A stretch of 21,028 nucleotides of DNA from a virus. The stretch is taken from positions 1 through 21,028 of the IMG/VR virus record IMGVR_UViG_3300021365_000145, one strand, 5' to 3'. The translations under genes were made by a program, and so were the position numbers. Of the stretch, positions 12,736 to 19,710 are shown piece after piece. Within the stretch, counting starts at the first letter, position 1, and each line of letters starts with the position of its first letter. Below the pieces are notes generated by a model, which had not been told where the DNA came from, did no database searches, and saw nothing but the letters and a program-made list of their open reading frames with translations.

Positions 12736-15192
12736 ATGGCAATAAGAATATTAAGTGACGAAAATATAAGCGGTGAAGTTTTAATTGCAAGCGGTAAATA
12801 TTTGTCATGGGGCACAGCTGGTGCAACCTCTATTGAAGGAAGCACGGTAAGTAATAAATTACAGTTTAGAACCAACTCTACAAATGCTGTAATTATAGAT
12901 AGCTCTCAAAATGTAGGAATTGGAAATTTTACAAATCCAAGTGACGGTAATTTAGTAGTAAAAAAAGATGGTTTAAATACTGGAATTCCAAATTCTTTGA
13001 CAAGTGCCAGTTTTAGCGAAAGTGGTGGGCAGTTAAAAGGGTTAACAATAGGCTACAGAACAGATGAAACAACTGCTGTTATTGCCGCAAGAACTGCAAC
13101 AGGTGATATAGCTTTTATGGGTTATGATGGTGGATGGTTGGAAACTGCAAGATTTACAAACGACAATAAATTAGGAATAGGAACAAATGATCCTGATGGT
13201 AAAGTACATATTTTTAAAGGCAGTAATGGTGGAACCACATTAGGTACTGCATCAGATGAATTAGTTTTAGAAAACGACACGGATTGTGGTTTAACAATTC
13301 GAAGTGGTGCAGATAGCACGGGAGTAGTAAGTTTTGCATCGCCAACAGATCATAATGTTGGACAATTATATTATAACCATGATGACGATTCTATGGTTAT
13401 AAGAACCAACGATGCCATAAGAACAATTATTGGTAGCTCAGGTATAATGTATATTATGGGTGCTACAGCAAGCACAAACAACTCATTACAGTTACAATAT
13501 AATTCGACAGCAGGTTCTGCTGAAATATATTCTAAATCAACAGGTGGTAACACTACTTTTGAGTTTTACACAAGTAACTCAGGAACAACTACACAAAAAT
13601 TTAATATAGGTAGTTCTGGTGATGTTAAGATAACAACCAATGGTAAGTTTTTACAAGGTGTAAGAAATACTGGAAGTGCGACTATTGATATGATAGGTTT
13701 TGGAGCAGGAACAGATAGATTACAAATAAAAGGAGGAACAAGTGGAGGTGCGGAATCTATAGCGTTTTTTGATACCGCAGGTCAAATGGCTACATTTTAT
13801 AATTCCCGCTTTGGAATAGGAAATACTACTCCAAAATTTGCTCTCAACACGAATCTAGCCATGGAGGGTGCGTCTTTAGCCTACTTAGACGGGACATCTA
13901 ATAATCAAACAACAACAAACAATATAGGTGTTACTCACAATGCTTCAGGTTTCGGAGGAACTAATGGCGTACAAGGAGGGTTGTTTTTAGCTAATAATAA
14001 TAATGCTAATAACGCTCCTTCACCTATAATATTTTTTGGTGCTAGATCAGCATCTAATACATATAATCATGCTTATGCAGCTATATACGGTGTAAAAACT
14101 GGAGGTGGAGCAGATAGTAATTGGAATGTTGGGGAACTAACGTTTGCTACAGGTGACGGTACGGGCCCAAAAAGAAGAATGACAATTGATAAAGATGGAG
14201 ACGTAGGAATCGGAACCGCACCGTCAGCGGTTTTACACATTTACAACCAATACGATGTTACAGCTGATACTGATAAATGTGGAATTAGAATGACAAGAGT
14301 TGCGGGAGGATCTCAAAGCTGGTTATGGTCTTTAGGTCAATCAGCTGTTAGTAATGATTATTTTGGCCTTAGAGACATTACGCATGGAGTATATAAAATG
14401 ATGTTTAAAGAAGGAACTGGAACTCAAGTAATGTTTGGAAATCCTTCTAACAATGGAACTTTTGGTGCAAGTAATACTGTATTATCAATAAAAGGAAGCA
14501 CATCAGGTGGAGAGGGTATTTTACAAATAACGGGACTCGGTAACAATGCAACCGATAATGTTGGGAGAATTGATTTTCATAGTCAAGCAGAAGCAGACCC
14601 AATGTGTTCTATTAGGTCAGTTAGAGGAAATGCAGATGATGTTGGAGATTTAGAGTTTCACACAAATTCAGGTGGTGGAGCTCCATCTACAAGGATGATA
14701 ATTACTTCTGACGGTATAGTTGGAATAGGTGATTTAAACCCAACTTTAGCAACACGATTAGTTATTGCAGCGTCTTCAGGCTCAGGTAACGTATGTGACA
14801 TCCGTACAGGAACAACCGCTAATACTAATGTAGGCGCAATAGTTTTCAGAAATTCTGCATCTGCTTATTGTGGTCAAATTACAGTAAATGGTGCGACAGG
14901 TGTAACTTCATACTTATCAGCTTCTGACTATAGATTAAAAGAAGATTTAAAAGATTTTAAAGGCTTAGATTTAGTTTCCAATATTAAAGTATATGATTAT
15001 AAGTGGAAATCTGCTGATGAAAGAACTTATGGGGTAGTAGCTCACGAACTTCAAGAAGTGTTGCCTCAGGCTGTAAATGGAAATAAAGATGATGAACAAA
15101 TGCAAAGTGTTGATTATTCTAAAATAGTTCCATTACTAGTTGCAGCAATACAAGAACTAAAAGCAGAAATAGAATTATTAAAAAATAAATAA
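12736..15192 (+). CDS. Tail fibre with C-terminal Peptidase_S74 chaperone, 818 aa
   Basis: The start MAIRILSDENISGEVLIASG shares its first 20 bases exactly with the fibre at 9322. The shaft carries fewer and more diverged VGIG motifs (near 12910, 13168, 13807, 14200 and 14720), some glycine/serine-rich stretches, and RMIITSDG / RMTIDKDG turns before them. The C-terminal domain reads SASDYRLKEDLKDF with predicted catalytic S730 and K735, YGVVAHELQEVLPQAVNG, VDYSKIVPLLVAAIQELKAE and a final coiled coil. Cleavage before S730 would release about 89 residues. Together with the genes at 4801 and 9322 it gives three different self-maturing fibres in one locus. A 120-aa partner follows after 24 bases. 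Confidence 0.9.
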   Translation: MAIRILSDENISGEVLIASGKYLSWGTAGATSIEGSTVSNKLQFRTNSTNAVIIDSSQNVGIGNFTNPSDGNLVVKKDGLNTGIPNSLTSASFSESGGQLKGLTIGYRTDETTAVIAARTATGDIAFMGYDGGWLETARFTNDNKLGIGTNDPDGKVHIFKGSNGGTTLGTASDELVLENDTDCGLTIRSGADSTGVVSFASPTDHNVGQLYYNHDDDSMVIRTNDAIRTIIGSSGIMYIMGATASTNNSLQLQYNSTAGSAEIYSKSTGGNTTFEFYTSNSGTTTQKFNIGSSGDVKITTNGKFLQGVRNTGSATIDMIGFGAGTDRLQIKGGTSGGAESIAFFDTAGQMATFYNSRFGIGNTTPKFALNTNLAMEGASLAYLDGTSNNQTTTNNIGVTHNASGFGGTNGVQGGLFLANNNNANNAPSPIIFFGARSASNTYNHAYAAIYGVKTGGGADSNWNVGELTFATGDGTGPKRRMTIDKDGDVGIGTAPSAVLHIYNQYDVTADTDKCGIRMTRVAGGSQSWLWSLGQSAVSNDYFGLRDITHGVYKMMFKEGTGTQVMFGNPSNNGTFGASNTVLSIKGSTSGGEGILQITGLGNNATDNVGRIDFHSQAEADPMCSIRSVRGNADDVGDLEFHTNSGGGAPSTRMIITSDGIVGIGDLNPTLATRLVIAASSGSGNVCDIRTGTTANTNVGAIVFRNSASAYCGQITVNGATGVTSYLSASDYRLKEDLKDFKGLDLVSNIKVYDYKWKSADERTYGVVAHELQEVLPQAVNGNKDDEQMQSVDYSKIVPLLVAAIQELKAEIELLKNK

Positions 15193-15193
15193 T

Positions 15194-15201
15194 TATCTTT
15201 G
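15194..15201 (+). promoter_or_regulatory. Bacteroidetes-type -7 element (TATCTTTG)
   Basis: TATCTTTG follows the fibre stop codon by one base and ends 15 bases before the ATG at 15217. The same box precedes the paralogous 120-aa gene at 8909. A -33 TTG is not evident. Confidence 0.55.
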
Positions 15202-15216
15202 TAAAAATATTAAACT

Positions 15217-15579
15217 ATGGCAAATTTTTATAAATGGACAATAAATCAAATGAACGCCCGTATAGAAGAAGATGGGAATCAAAACGTAATCTACACAGTA
15301 CATTGGACGTATACCGCTCAAGACGACAAAGACTCGCAATACACCGCTAGTCAAATAGGAACTTACTCTTTACAGTACGATCCATCAACACCTTTTGTTC
15401 CTTACGCAGATGACGAAGGATTTGAGAATGTTGTTATTAGCTGGTTAAAAGCAGGCCTGTCTGTAAGTGATATGGAAGCAAGTTTATCTAAGCAAATAGA
15501 TTTAGAGAAGCATCCTATTGATGAGGATTTATACTTTACATGGGATAACCCAGTTCCTCCAGCACCGCCTGAAGAATAG
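15217..15579 (+). CDS. Small fibre-associated protein, second paralogue, 120 aa
   Basis: This is the second copy of the 120-residue protein found at 8909-9271, equally placed after an S74 fibre and behind a TATCTTTG box. Conserved positions by eye are YKWTINQM near the N-terminus, NVIYTVHWTYTAQDD, the FVPYADDEGFENVVISWLKA core and a Trp plus Pro-rich acidic C-terminus (WDNPVPPAPPEE). Overall identity to its paralogue is low, so the duplication is old or the two came from different phages. The domain is a conserved but uncharacterised phage one as far as I can tell. No membrane segment or catalytic motif is visible. A role in fibre assembly or as a bound subunit is inferred from the repeated linkage. 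Confidence 0.75.
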   Translation: MANFYKWTINQMNARIEEDGNQNVIYTVHWTYTAQDDKDSQYTASQIGTYSLQYDPSTPFVPYADDEGFENVVISWLKAGLSVSDMEASLSKQIDLEKHPIDEDLYFTWDNPVPPAPPEE

Positions 15580-15582
15580 TAA

Positions 15583-15600
15583 TATATTTACTATATTTAC
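15583..15600 (+). promoter_or_regulatory. Tandem 9-bp TATATTTAC repeat, promoter-like
   Basis: TATATTTAC occurs twice back to back (15583-15591 and 15592-15600) in the 53-base gap before the gene at 15633. Each copy matches TAnnTTT but has A where the -7 consensus has G. It could be a weak doubled promoter or an AT-rich leader. The ATG lies 32 bases downstream. Confidence 0.4.
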
Positions 15601-15632
15601 ATAAATAAAATTAACATTAAAAATAAATTAAA

Positions 15633-15893
15633 ATGAGTGAAATTAAATTAACTGAAGACGAATTAAAAAAAATTCAAGAACTAAACCAAGACTTTACTAA
15701 AGCTAAACTAGAGATTGCTGATAATGTATTAAGACAGCAAATGAATCTAAAAGCTTTAGAAGACTTAAGAGGTGCGTTTGGTATTGAAGAGAAAAAATTA
15801 GCGGAGAAATATGGACAAGATGCTGTTATTGATTTAGCAACAGGTATTGTCACTAAAAAACCGCAAGCAGTAGAAGCGGAACCTATAAAATAA
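15633..15893 (+). CDS. Coiled-coil small protein, 86 aa
   Basis: The protein is strongly helical. Residues about 3-60 (ELKKIQELNQDFTKAKLEIA, then DNVLRQQMNLKALEDLRGAF) show heptad-like spacing of Leu, Ile and Ala, as in prefoldin-like or scaffold coiled coils. The C-terminal quarter (GQDAVIDLATGIVTKKP) is less helical and ends in a loose acidic tail. No enzymatic motif, signal peptide or TM segment is visible. The gene begins a tightly packed group that runs into the packaging genes. Similar small coiled-coil proteins occur at this position in Bacteroidetes phages from memory, without known function. A chaperone or virion-assembly role is possible. Confidence 0.75.
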   Translation: MSEIKLTEDELKKIQELNQDFTKAKLEIADNVLRQQMNLKALEDLRGAFGIEEKKLAEKYGQDAVIDLATGIVTKKPQAVEAEPIK

Positions 15894-15897
15894 AACA

Positions 15898-16416
15898 ATG
15901 GCTAGAATAAGTAATACCACAGCGTACTCAAGTATAATTCCTACACTGCCGGATTACTTTGTGCTAACTGATGCAGAAAACAATTTAAACACTAAAACTT
16001 GTACGTTAGAAAACTTACAGACTTTATTTGGTTTAAACACTACGTCCGTTACAATAGCTATTCCAGAAACGTATTTAAAAGTAATTGCAGCACAACCATA
16101 CACATTGCTAGCTCCTCCTGGAGACGGTTATGTGTATGATGTTAGCCAGATTGTAAGTTTAATCATTCCAGGGTCAACTCCTTATAATTTTGTAAACACT
16201 TTAAATATAACGCAAGGCGCTATTCAAGAGCCGTTGCCACTACTTTTATTAAATGCTGCAAGTAAAAAAGTATATAAAAATGATCCTTCACCTGCTGAGT
16301 TTATTACAGAAAACGCAGGAATAACTTTAGGTGGGTTGGCTAGTCCAAGCGAAGGAAATGGAACTTTATATATAAATATTACATACAGAAAGCTAAAATT
16401 AGATTCTACATTTTAA
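15898..16416 (+). CDS. MARIS-type virion protein, 172 aa
   Basis: The N-terminus, MARISNTTAYSSIIPTLPDY, then TDAENNLNTKTCTLENLQTL, matches the pattern at the start of the 2559 gene (MARIS, an acidic D-x-E-N-N, then T-K-x-x-T-L/I). It therefore probably shares an attachment or assembly element of about 45 residues. The rest is different: a beta-rich stretch with PGDGYVYDVSQIVSLIIPGS, a hydrophobic LPLLLLNAASKKVYKNDP segment, and a C-terminal strand GNGTLYINITYRKLKLDSTF typical of small structural proteins. It has no TM segment of sufficient length. The start codon lies two bases after the previous stop. A tail or head-associated structural protein is the likely role. Confidence 0.7.
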   Translation: MARISNTTAYSSIIPTLPDYFVLTDAENNLNTKTCTLENLQTLFGLNTTSVTIAIPETYLKVIAAQPYTLLAPPGDGYVYDVSQIVSLIIPGSTPYNFVNTLNITQGAIQEPLPLLLLNAASKKVYKNDPSPAEFITENAGITLGGLASPSEGNGTLYINITYRKLKLDSTF

Positions 16417-16420
16417 TTAA

Positions 16421-16645
16421 ATGGACATTAGAAAGATTTCAATAGGAGCAGACTATAAGTCTGGAGCTATGCACTATATAACAGGGCAAGATGTACTTGG
16501 GGGATCTTATGTAATTCATTTAATACAACACGACGCATCTTCAAAATCATATAAAATCTGGATAGAAAAAAATCAAGAAATTCTTATATGGAAAGAGTTT
16601 AAAACTACAATGCCTATCTCTTTAGAATATAATATAAACTTTTAA
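16421..16645 (+). CDS. Conserved small protein, 74 aa
   Basis: The 74-residue product begins MDIRKISIGADYKSGAMHYI and continues with a QDVLGGSYVIHLI strand, SYKIWIEKN and a final SLEYNINF. The alternating hydrophobic pattern predicts a small beta-barrel or sheet. I recall similar short proteins in marine flavobacterial phages next to packaging genes, but no function. There are no Cys, signal peptide or TM segment. Its TAA overlaps the next ATG (TAATG at 16643-16647), so it is translationally coupled to the Cpn10-like gene and may act with that product. Function unknown. Confidence 0.75.
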   Translation: MDIRKISIGADYKSGAMHYITGQDVLGGSYVIHLIQHDASSKSYKIWIEKNQEILIWKEFKTTMPISLEYNINF

Positions 16646-17208
16646 TGCAATCACCATTCTCATTTATCGTACGTCCTGTAAATGGTACTAGGTATGATAA
16701 CGTAAAGAAAATAGGCGACTTAGATTTTTTAATTAGCGTATCTAAAGAAGATCACAAAACAGCTAATCGCTATGCGCAGGTGGTGTCAACTCCAATAAAT
16801 TATTCAGGAGATGTTAATACAGGAGATATACTTTTAGTACATCATAATGTTTTTAAATATTACAATGACATGTATGGGCGTGAGAAAAGTGGTAAAAGCT
16901 TTTTCAAAGATGATTTATTCTTTATTGACTTTGATCAATTTTTTTTGTATTATAATAAAGAAGAGTGGAAAAGCCATTCTAAATATTGTTTTATAAAACC
17001 TATTCCGCCAAAAAAATCTTTTTTAGGAAAGACTGGTAAAGAAGAACCTTTAATGGGTATTGTAAAATATAATAACAAAGAGTTAAAAAACTTAGGTGTA
17101 AGGGTGGGAGACGAAGTGTCTTTTACTCCAGAGTCAGAGTATGAGTTTTATGTAGAAGATGAAAAGCTATATAGAATGTTTACAGATAACATAACTATGA
17201 TTATGTAA
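16645..17208 (+). CDS. Putative tandem GroES/Cpn10-like co-chaperonin, 187 aa
   Basis: The sequence reads as two divergent Cpn10-like modules. Module 1 (about 5-103) has FSFIVRPVNG, the sheet RYAQVVSTP, DVNTGDILLVHHNVFKYYND and a final FFIDFDQFFLYY. Module 2 (about 114-187) has YCFIKPIPPK, EEPLMGIVKY, GVRVGDEVSFTPESEYEFYV and EKLYRMFTDNITMIM. In GroES the order is an RP/KP strand, a mobile loop, a G-x-V strand, V-K-x-G-D-x-V-x-F, then a final E-Y-x-x-x-x-x-x-D-I-x-A-I strand, and both halves follow this order. Phage co-chaperonins such as T4 gp31 help GroEL fold the major capsid protein. A capsid-folding role is inferred here from the neighbouring packaging genes. The match is by pattern only and needs a structure-based test; a plain structural beta-barrel is the alternative. 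Confidence 0.5.
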   Translation: MQSPFSFIVRPVNGTRYDNVKKIGDLDFLISVSKEDHKTANRYAQVVSTPINYSGDVNTGDILLVHHNVFKYYNDMYGREKSGKSFFKDDLFFIDFDQFFLYYNKEEWKSHSKYCFIKPIPPKKSFLGKTGKEEPLMGIVKYNNKELKNLGVRVGDEVSFTPESEYEFYVEDEKLYRMFTDNITMIM

Positions 17209-17483
17209 TGAATACAAAAGAAATTAAAGAACAAATCATAAAGGCCGGTGAAAAGGCTGTTATACAACTAATCAAAGTAGCAAAAGAAGATATTATTAAA
17301 TATGATAAGGATGATGAGCTGGCGGCGGATAGATTAAAGAATGCGGCAGCTACAAAAAAACTAGCCATCTTTGATGCTTTTGAAATCTTAAAACGTATAG
17401 AAGACGAAAAGCAATTACTAGAGGGTATAGATGTAACTAAAAATAACACACCTAAAGGATTTGCTGAATCAAGATCTAAATAA
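17208..17483 (+). CDS. Short helical protein, candidate small terminase subunit, 91 aa
   Basis: The ATG shares its first base with the preceding stop (TAATG). The protein is almost fully helical and charged: KEIKEQIIKAGEKAVIQLIK, then KDDELAADRLKNAAATKKLA and FDAFEILKRIEDEKQLLEG. It lies immediately upstream of the large terminase and overlaps it by 23 bases, which is where a small terminase (DNA recognition) subunit is normally found. At 91 residues it is short for TerS and I do not see a clear helix-turn-helix, so the assignment rests on position and helical content. It could instead be a packaging accessory protein. Similar short genes precede terminase in related phages from memory. Confidence 0.6.
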   Translation: MNTKEIKEQIIKAGEKAVIQLIKVAKEDIIKYDKDDELAADRLKNAAATKKLAIFDAFEILKRIEDEKQLLEGIDVTKNNTPKGFAESRSK

Positions 17484-19710
17484 CTTATATACTACACTAA
17501 CTAGAGTAGTTCCAAAAAATGTTTTATCTACAAAAAATAAAGCAAGAACTTGGGTTTATGGTTATAACGAAAAATATAATTTTGTTGTTATATCTAAATC
17601 AGGTCAAATAGGTGATGTTATAGAAATAAATGGCCTGCATATTGCGCTACCAAAACCTCCTACAAAAGTATACTCAAGGTCAAAAAAGAAAGAAGATCAG
17701 TATTGGGAAGCGTCTGAAATAAGTAAAGAACTAAAAAGAATACAGTCAATATTTCAGTGGCATGAAGCGCCAATACAATTCAAAAACAAATGGGTGGATT
17801 ATATCGAGCAAGAGTTTGATAAAAGAGAAGAGGGTTTTTGGTTTATGAATAACGGGGTTCCTACTTACATTACAGGAACACATTACATGTATTTACAATG
17901 GACAAAGATTGACGTTGGCCATCCAGACTTTAGAGAAGCAAATCGTTTGTTCTATATATTCTGGGAGGCATGCAAGGCTGATAAAAGAAGTTTTGGTATG
18001 TGTTACTTAAAAATAAGACGTTCAGGATTTTCATTTATGAGCTCGTGTGAGGGCGTGAATACGGCTACAATCACTAAAGATTCTAGAATAGGTATACTAT
18101 CAAAAACTGGTGCGGATGCAAAGAAGATGTTTACTGACAAGATAGTACCTATATCAAACAACTATCCTTTCTTTTTTAAGCCTATACAAGATGGTATGGA
18201 TAAGCCTAAAACAGAATTGGCTTATAGAGTTCCAGCTTCTAAGATTACTAAAAAGAATATGTATACAGTAAGTGAAGAGGAGCTTGAGGGATTAGATACA
18301 ACAATTGACTGGAAGAACACATCTGATAACAGTTATGATGGTGAAAAATTACAACTATTAATACATGATGAAAGCGGTAAATGGGAGAGGCCAGAAAATA
18401 TATTAAATAACTGGCGTGTTACTAAAACATGTTTAAGATTGGGTAGTAAAGTTATAGGTAAGTGTATGATGGGATCTACATCAAATGCGTTAGATAAAGG
18501 TGGTAGAAATTTTAAAGATTTATTTGAGTCATCTGATTGCAGAAACAGAAACTCTAACGGACAAACAAAAAGCGGTTTATATAATCTGTTTATTCCTATG
18601 GAGTGGAATATGGAAGGGTTTATTGACATGTATGGCATGCCTGTATTCAAAAATCCTGACAAGCCTGTTAAAGGAATAGACAAAGAACCTATTAAACAAG
18701 GTGCTGTAGACTACTGGAGCAATGAGGTTGAATCATTAACTTCTGATCCTGATGCTTTAAATGAATTTTATAGACAGTTTCCAAGAACAGAATCACATGC
18801 CTTTAGAGATGAAAGCAAACAGTCGTTGTTTAATTTAACTAAAATATACCAACAAATAGATTATAATGACTCTATAAACATGGGGCATTTTATGACACAA
18901 GGATCTTTTCATTGGAAAGATGGTATAAAAGATTCTAAGGTAATCTGGAGCCCAAATAAAAGAGGTAGATTTTTTGTAACTTACATCCCTAAAGCTTCTC
19001 TTCAAAACAATGTGATTACGAAGGGTGGAAAGATGTATCCAGGGAATGAACATATTGGATCGTTTGGCTGTGACTCTTATGATATTTCAGGAGTTGTAGT
19101 AGGTAAAGGTTCTAACGGAGCTTTACATGGGCAGACAAAATTTAATATGGATGATGCGCCTAGTAATGAATTCTTTTTAGAATATATTGCCAGACCTCAA
19201 ACCGCTGAGATATTTTTTGAAGAAGTTTTAATGGCGTGTATATTTTATGGCATGCCAATATTATGTGAAAATAATAAACCTCGTTTATTGTATCATTTTA
19301 AAAATAGAGGATACCGAGGCTTTTGTTTAAACAGACCGGATAAAACTTATAATAAGTTATCTAAGACTGAAAGAGAATTAGGAGGTATTCCAAATTCATC
19401 TGAAGATGTTAAGCAATCTCACGCCTCAGCGATTGAGTCGTATATTGAGAAATATGTAGGATTAGATTTTGAAGGAGATTATAGAGAAAAAGACGATATA
19501 GGTAGTATGTATTTTCAAAGAACACTAGAAGACTGGGCTAAATTTGACATAACAAACAGAACAAAGTTTGATGCTGCAATTAGTTCTGGTTTAGCAATTA
19601 TGGCAAATCAAAAACACTTGTATACACCCGTTCAAAAACAATCAAAAATAAGCATTAACTTTGCAAGATATAACAACAAGAACTCAGTAAGTCAATTACT
19701 TAATAAATGA
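17461..19710 (+). CDS. terL: Terminase large subunit (packaging ATPase-nuclease), 749 aa
   Basis: The ATPase half carries a Walker A-like KIRRSGFS (K184-S191), preceded by GFWFMNNGVPTYITGTHYMY, and a Walker B LQLLIHDE (D303, E304). A block NNYPFFFKPIQDGMDKP (about 236-252) recalls crAss-like phage terminases. The nuclease half has SFGCDSYDISG with acidic D538/D541, PILCENN with E603 and RTKFDAAISSG with D704, consistent with the RNase H-like active site. It cuts the concatemer and drives DNA into the prohead through the portal. Its first in-frame start is a TTG at 17461; the first ATG lies over 100 codons downstream, beyond conserved sequence. The TTG lies inside the previous gene, implying coupling. 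The next gene overlaps its stop by ATGA. Confidence 0.93.
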   Translation: MLNQDLNNLYTTLTRVVPKNVLSTKNKARTWVYGYNEKYNFVVISKSGQIGDVIEINGLHIALPKPPTKVYSRSKKKEDQYWEASEISKELKRIQSIFQWHEAPIQFKNKWVDYIEQEFDKREEGFWFMNNGVPTYITGTHYMYLQWTKIDVGHPDFREANRLFYIFWEACKADKRSFGMCYLKIRRSGFSFMSSCEGVNTATITKDSRIGILSKTGADAKKMFTDKIVPISNNYPFFFKPIQDGMDKPKTELAYRVPASKITKKNMYTVSEEELEGLDTTIDWKNTSDNSYDGEKLQLLIHDESGKWERPENILNNWRVTKTCLRLGSKVIGKCMMGSTSNALDKGGRNFKDLFESSDCRNRNSNGQTKSGLYNLFIPMEWNMEGFIDMYGMPVFKNPDKPVKGIDKEPIKQGAVDYWSNEVESLTSDPDALNEFYRQFPRTESHAFRDESKQSLFNLTKIYQQIDYNDSINMGHFMTQGSFHWKDGIKDSKVIWSPNKRGRFFVTYIPKASLQNNVITKGGKMYPGNEHIGSFGCDSYDISGVVVGKGSNGALHGQTKFNMDDAPSNEFFLEYIARPQTAEIFFEEVLMACIFYGMPILCENNKPRLLYHFKNRGYRGFCLNRPDKTYNKLSKTERELGGIPNSSEDVKQSHASAIESYIEKYVGLDFEGDYREKDDIGSMYFQRTLEDWAKFDITNRTKFDAAISSGLAIMANQKHLYTPVQKQSKISINFARYNNKNSVSQLLNK

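Noticed and set aside
4801-15192. Diversity-generating retroelement acting on the fibres
   Set aside because: No reverse transcriptase gene, template repeat or A-biased variable region pair is seen in the window. The intragenic repeats are shaft modules.
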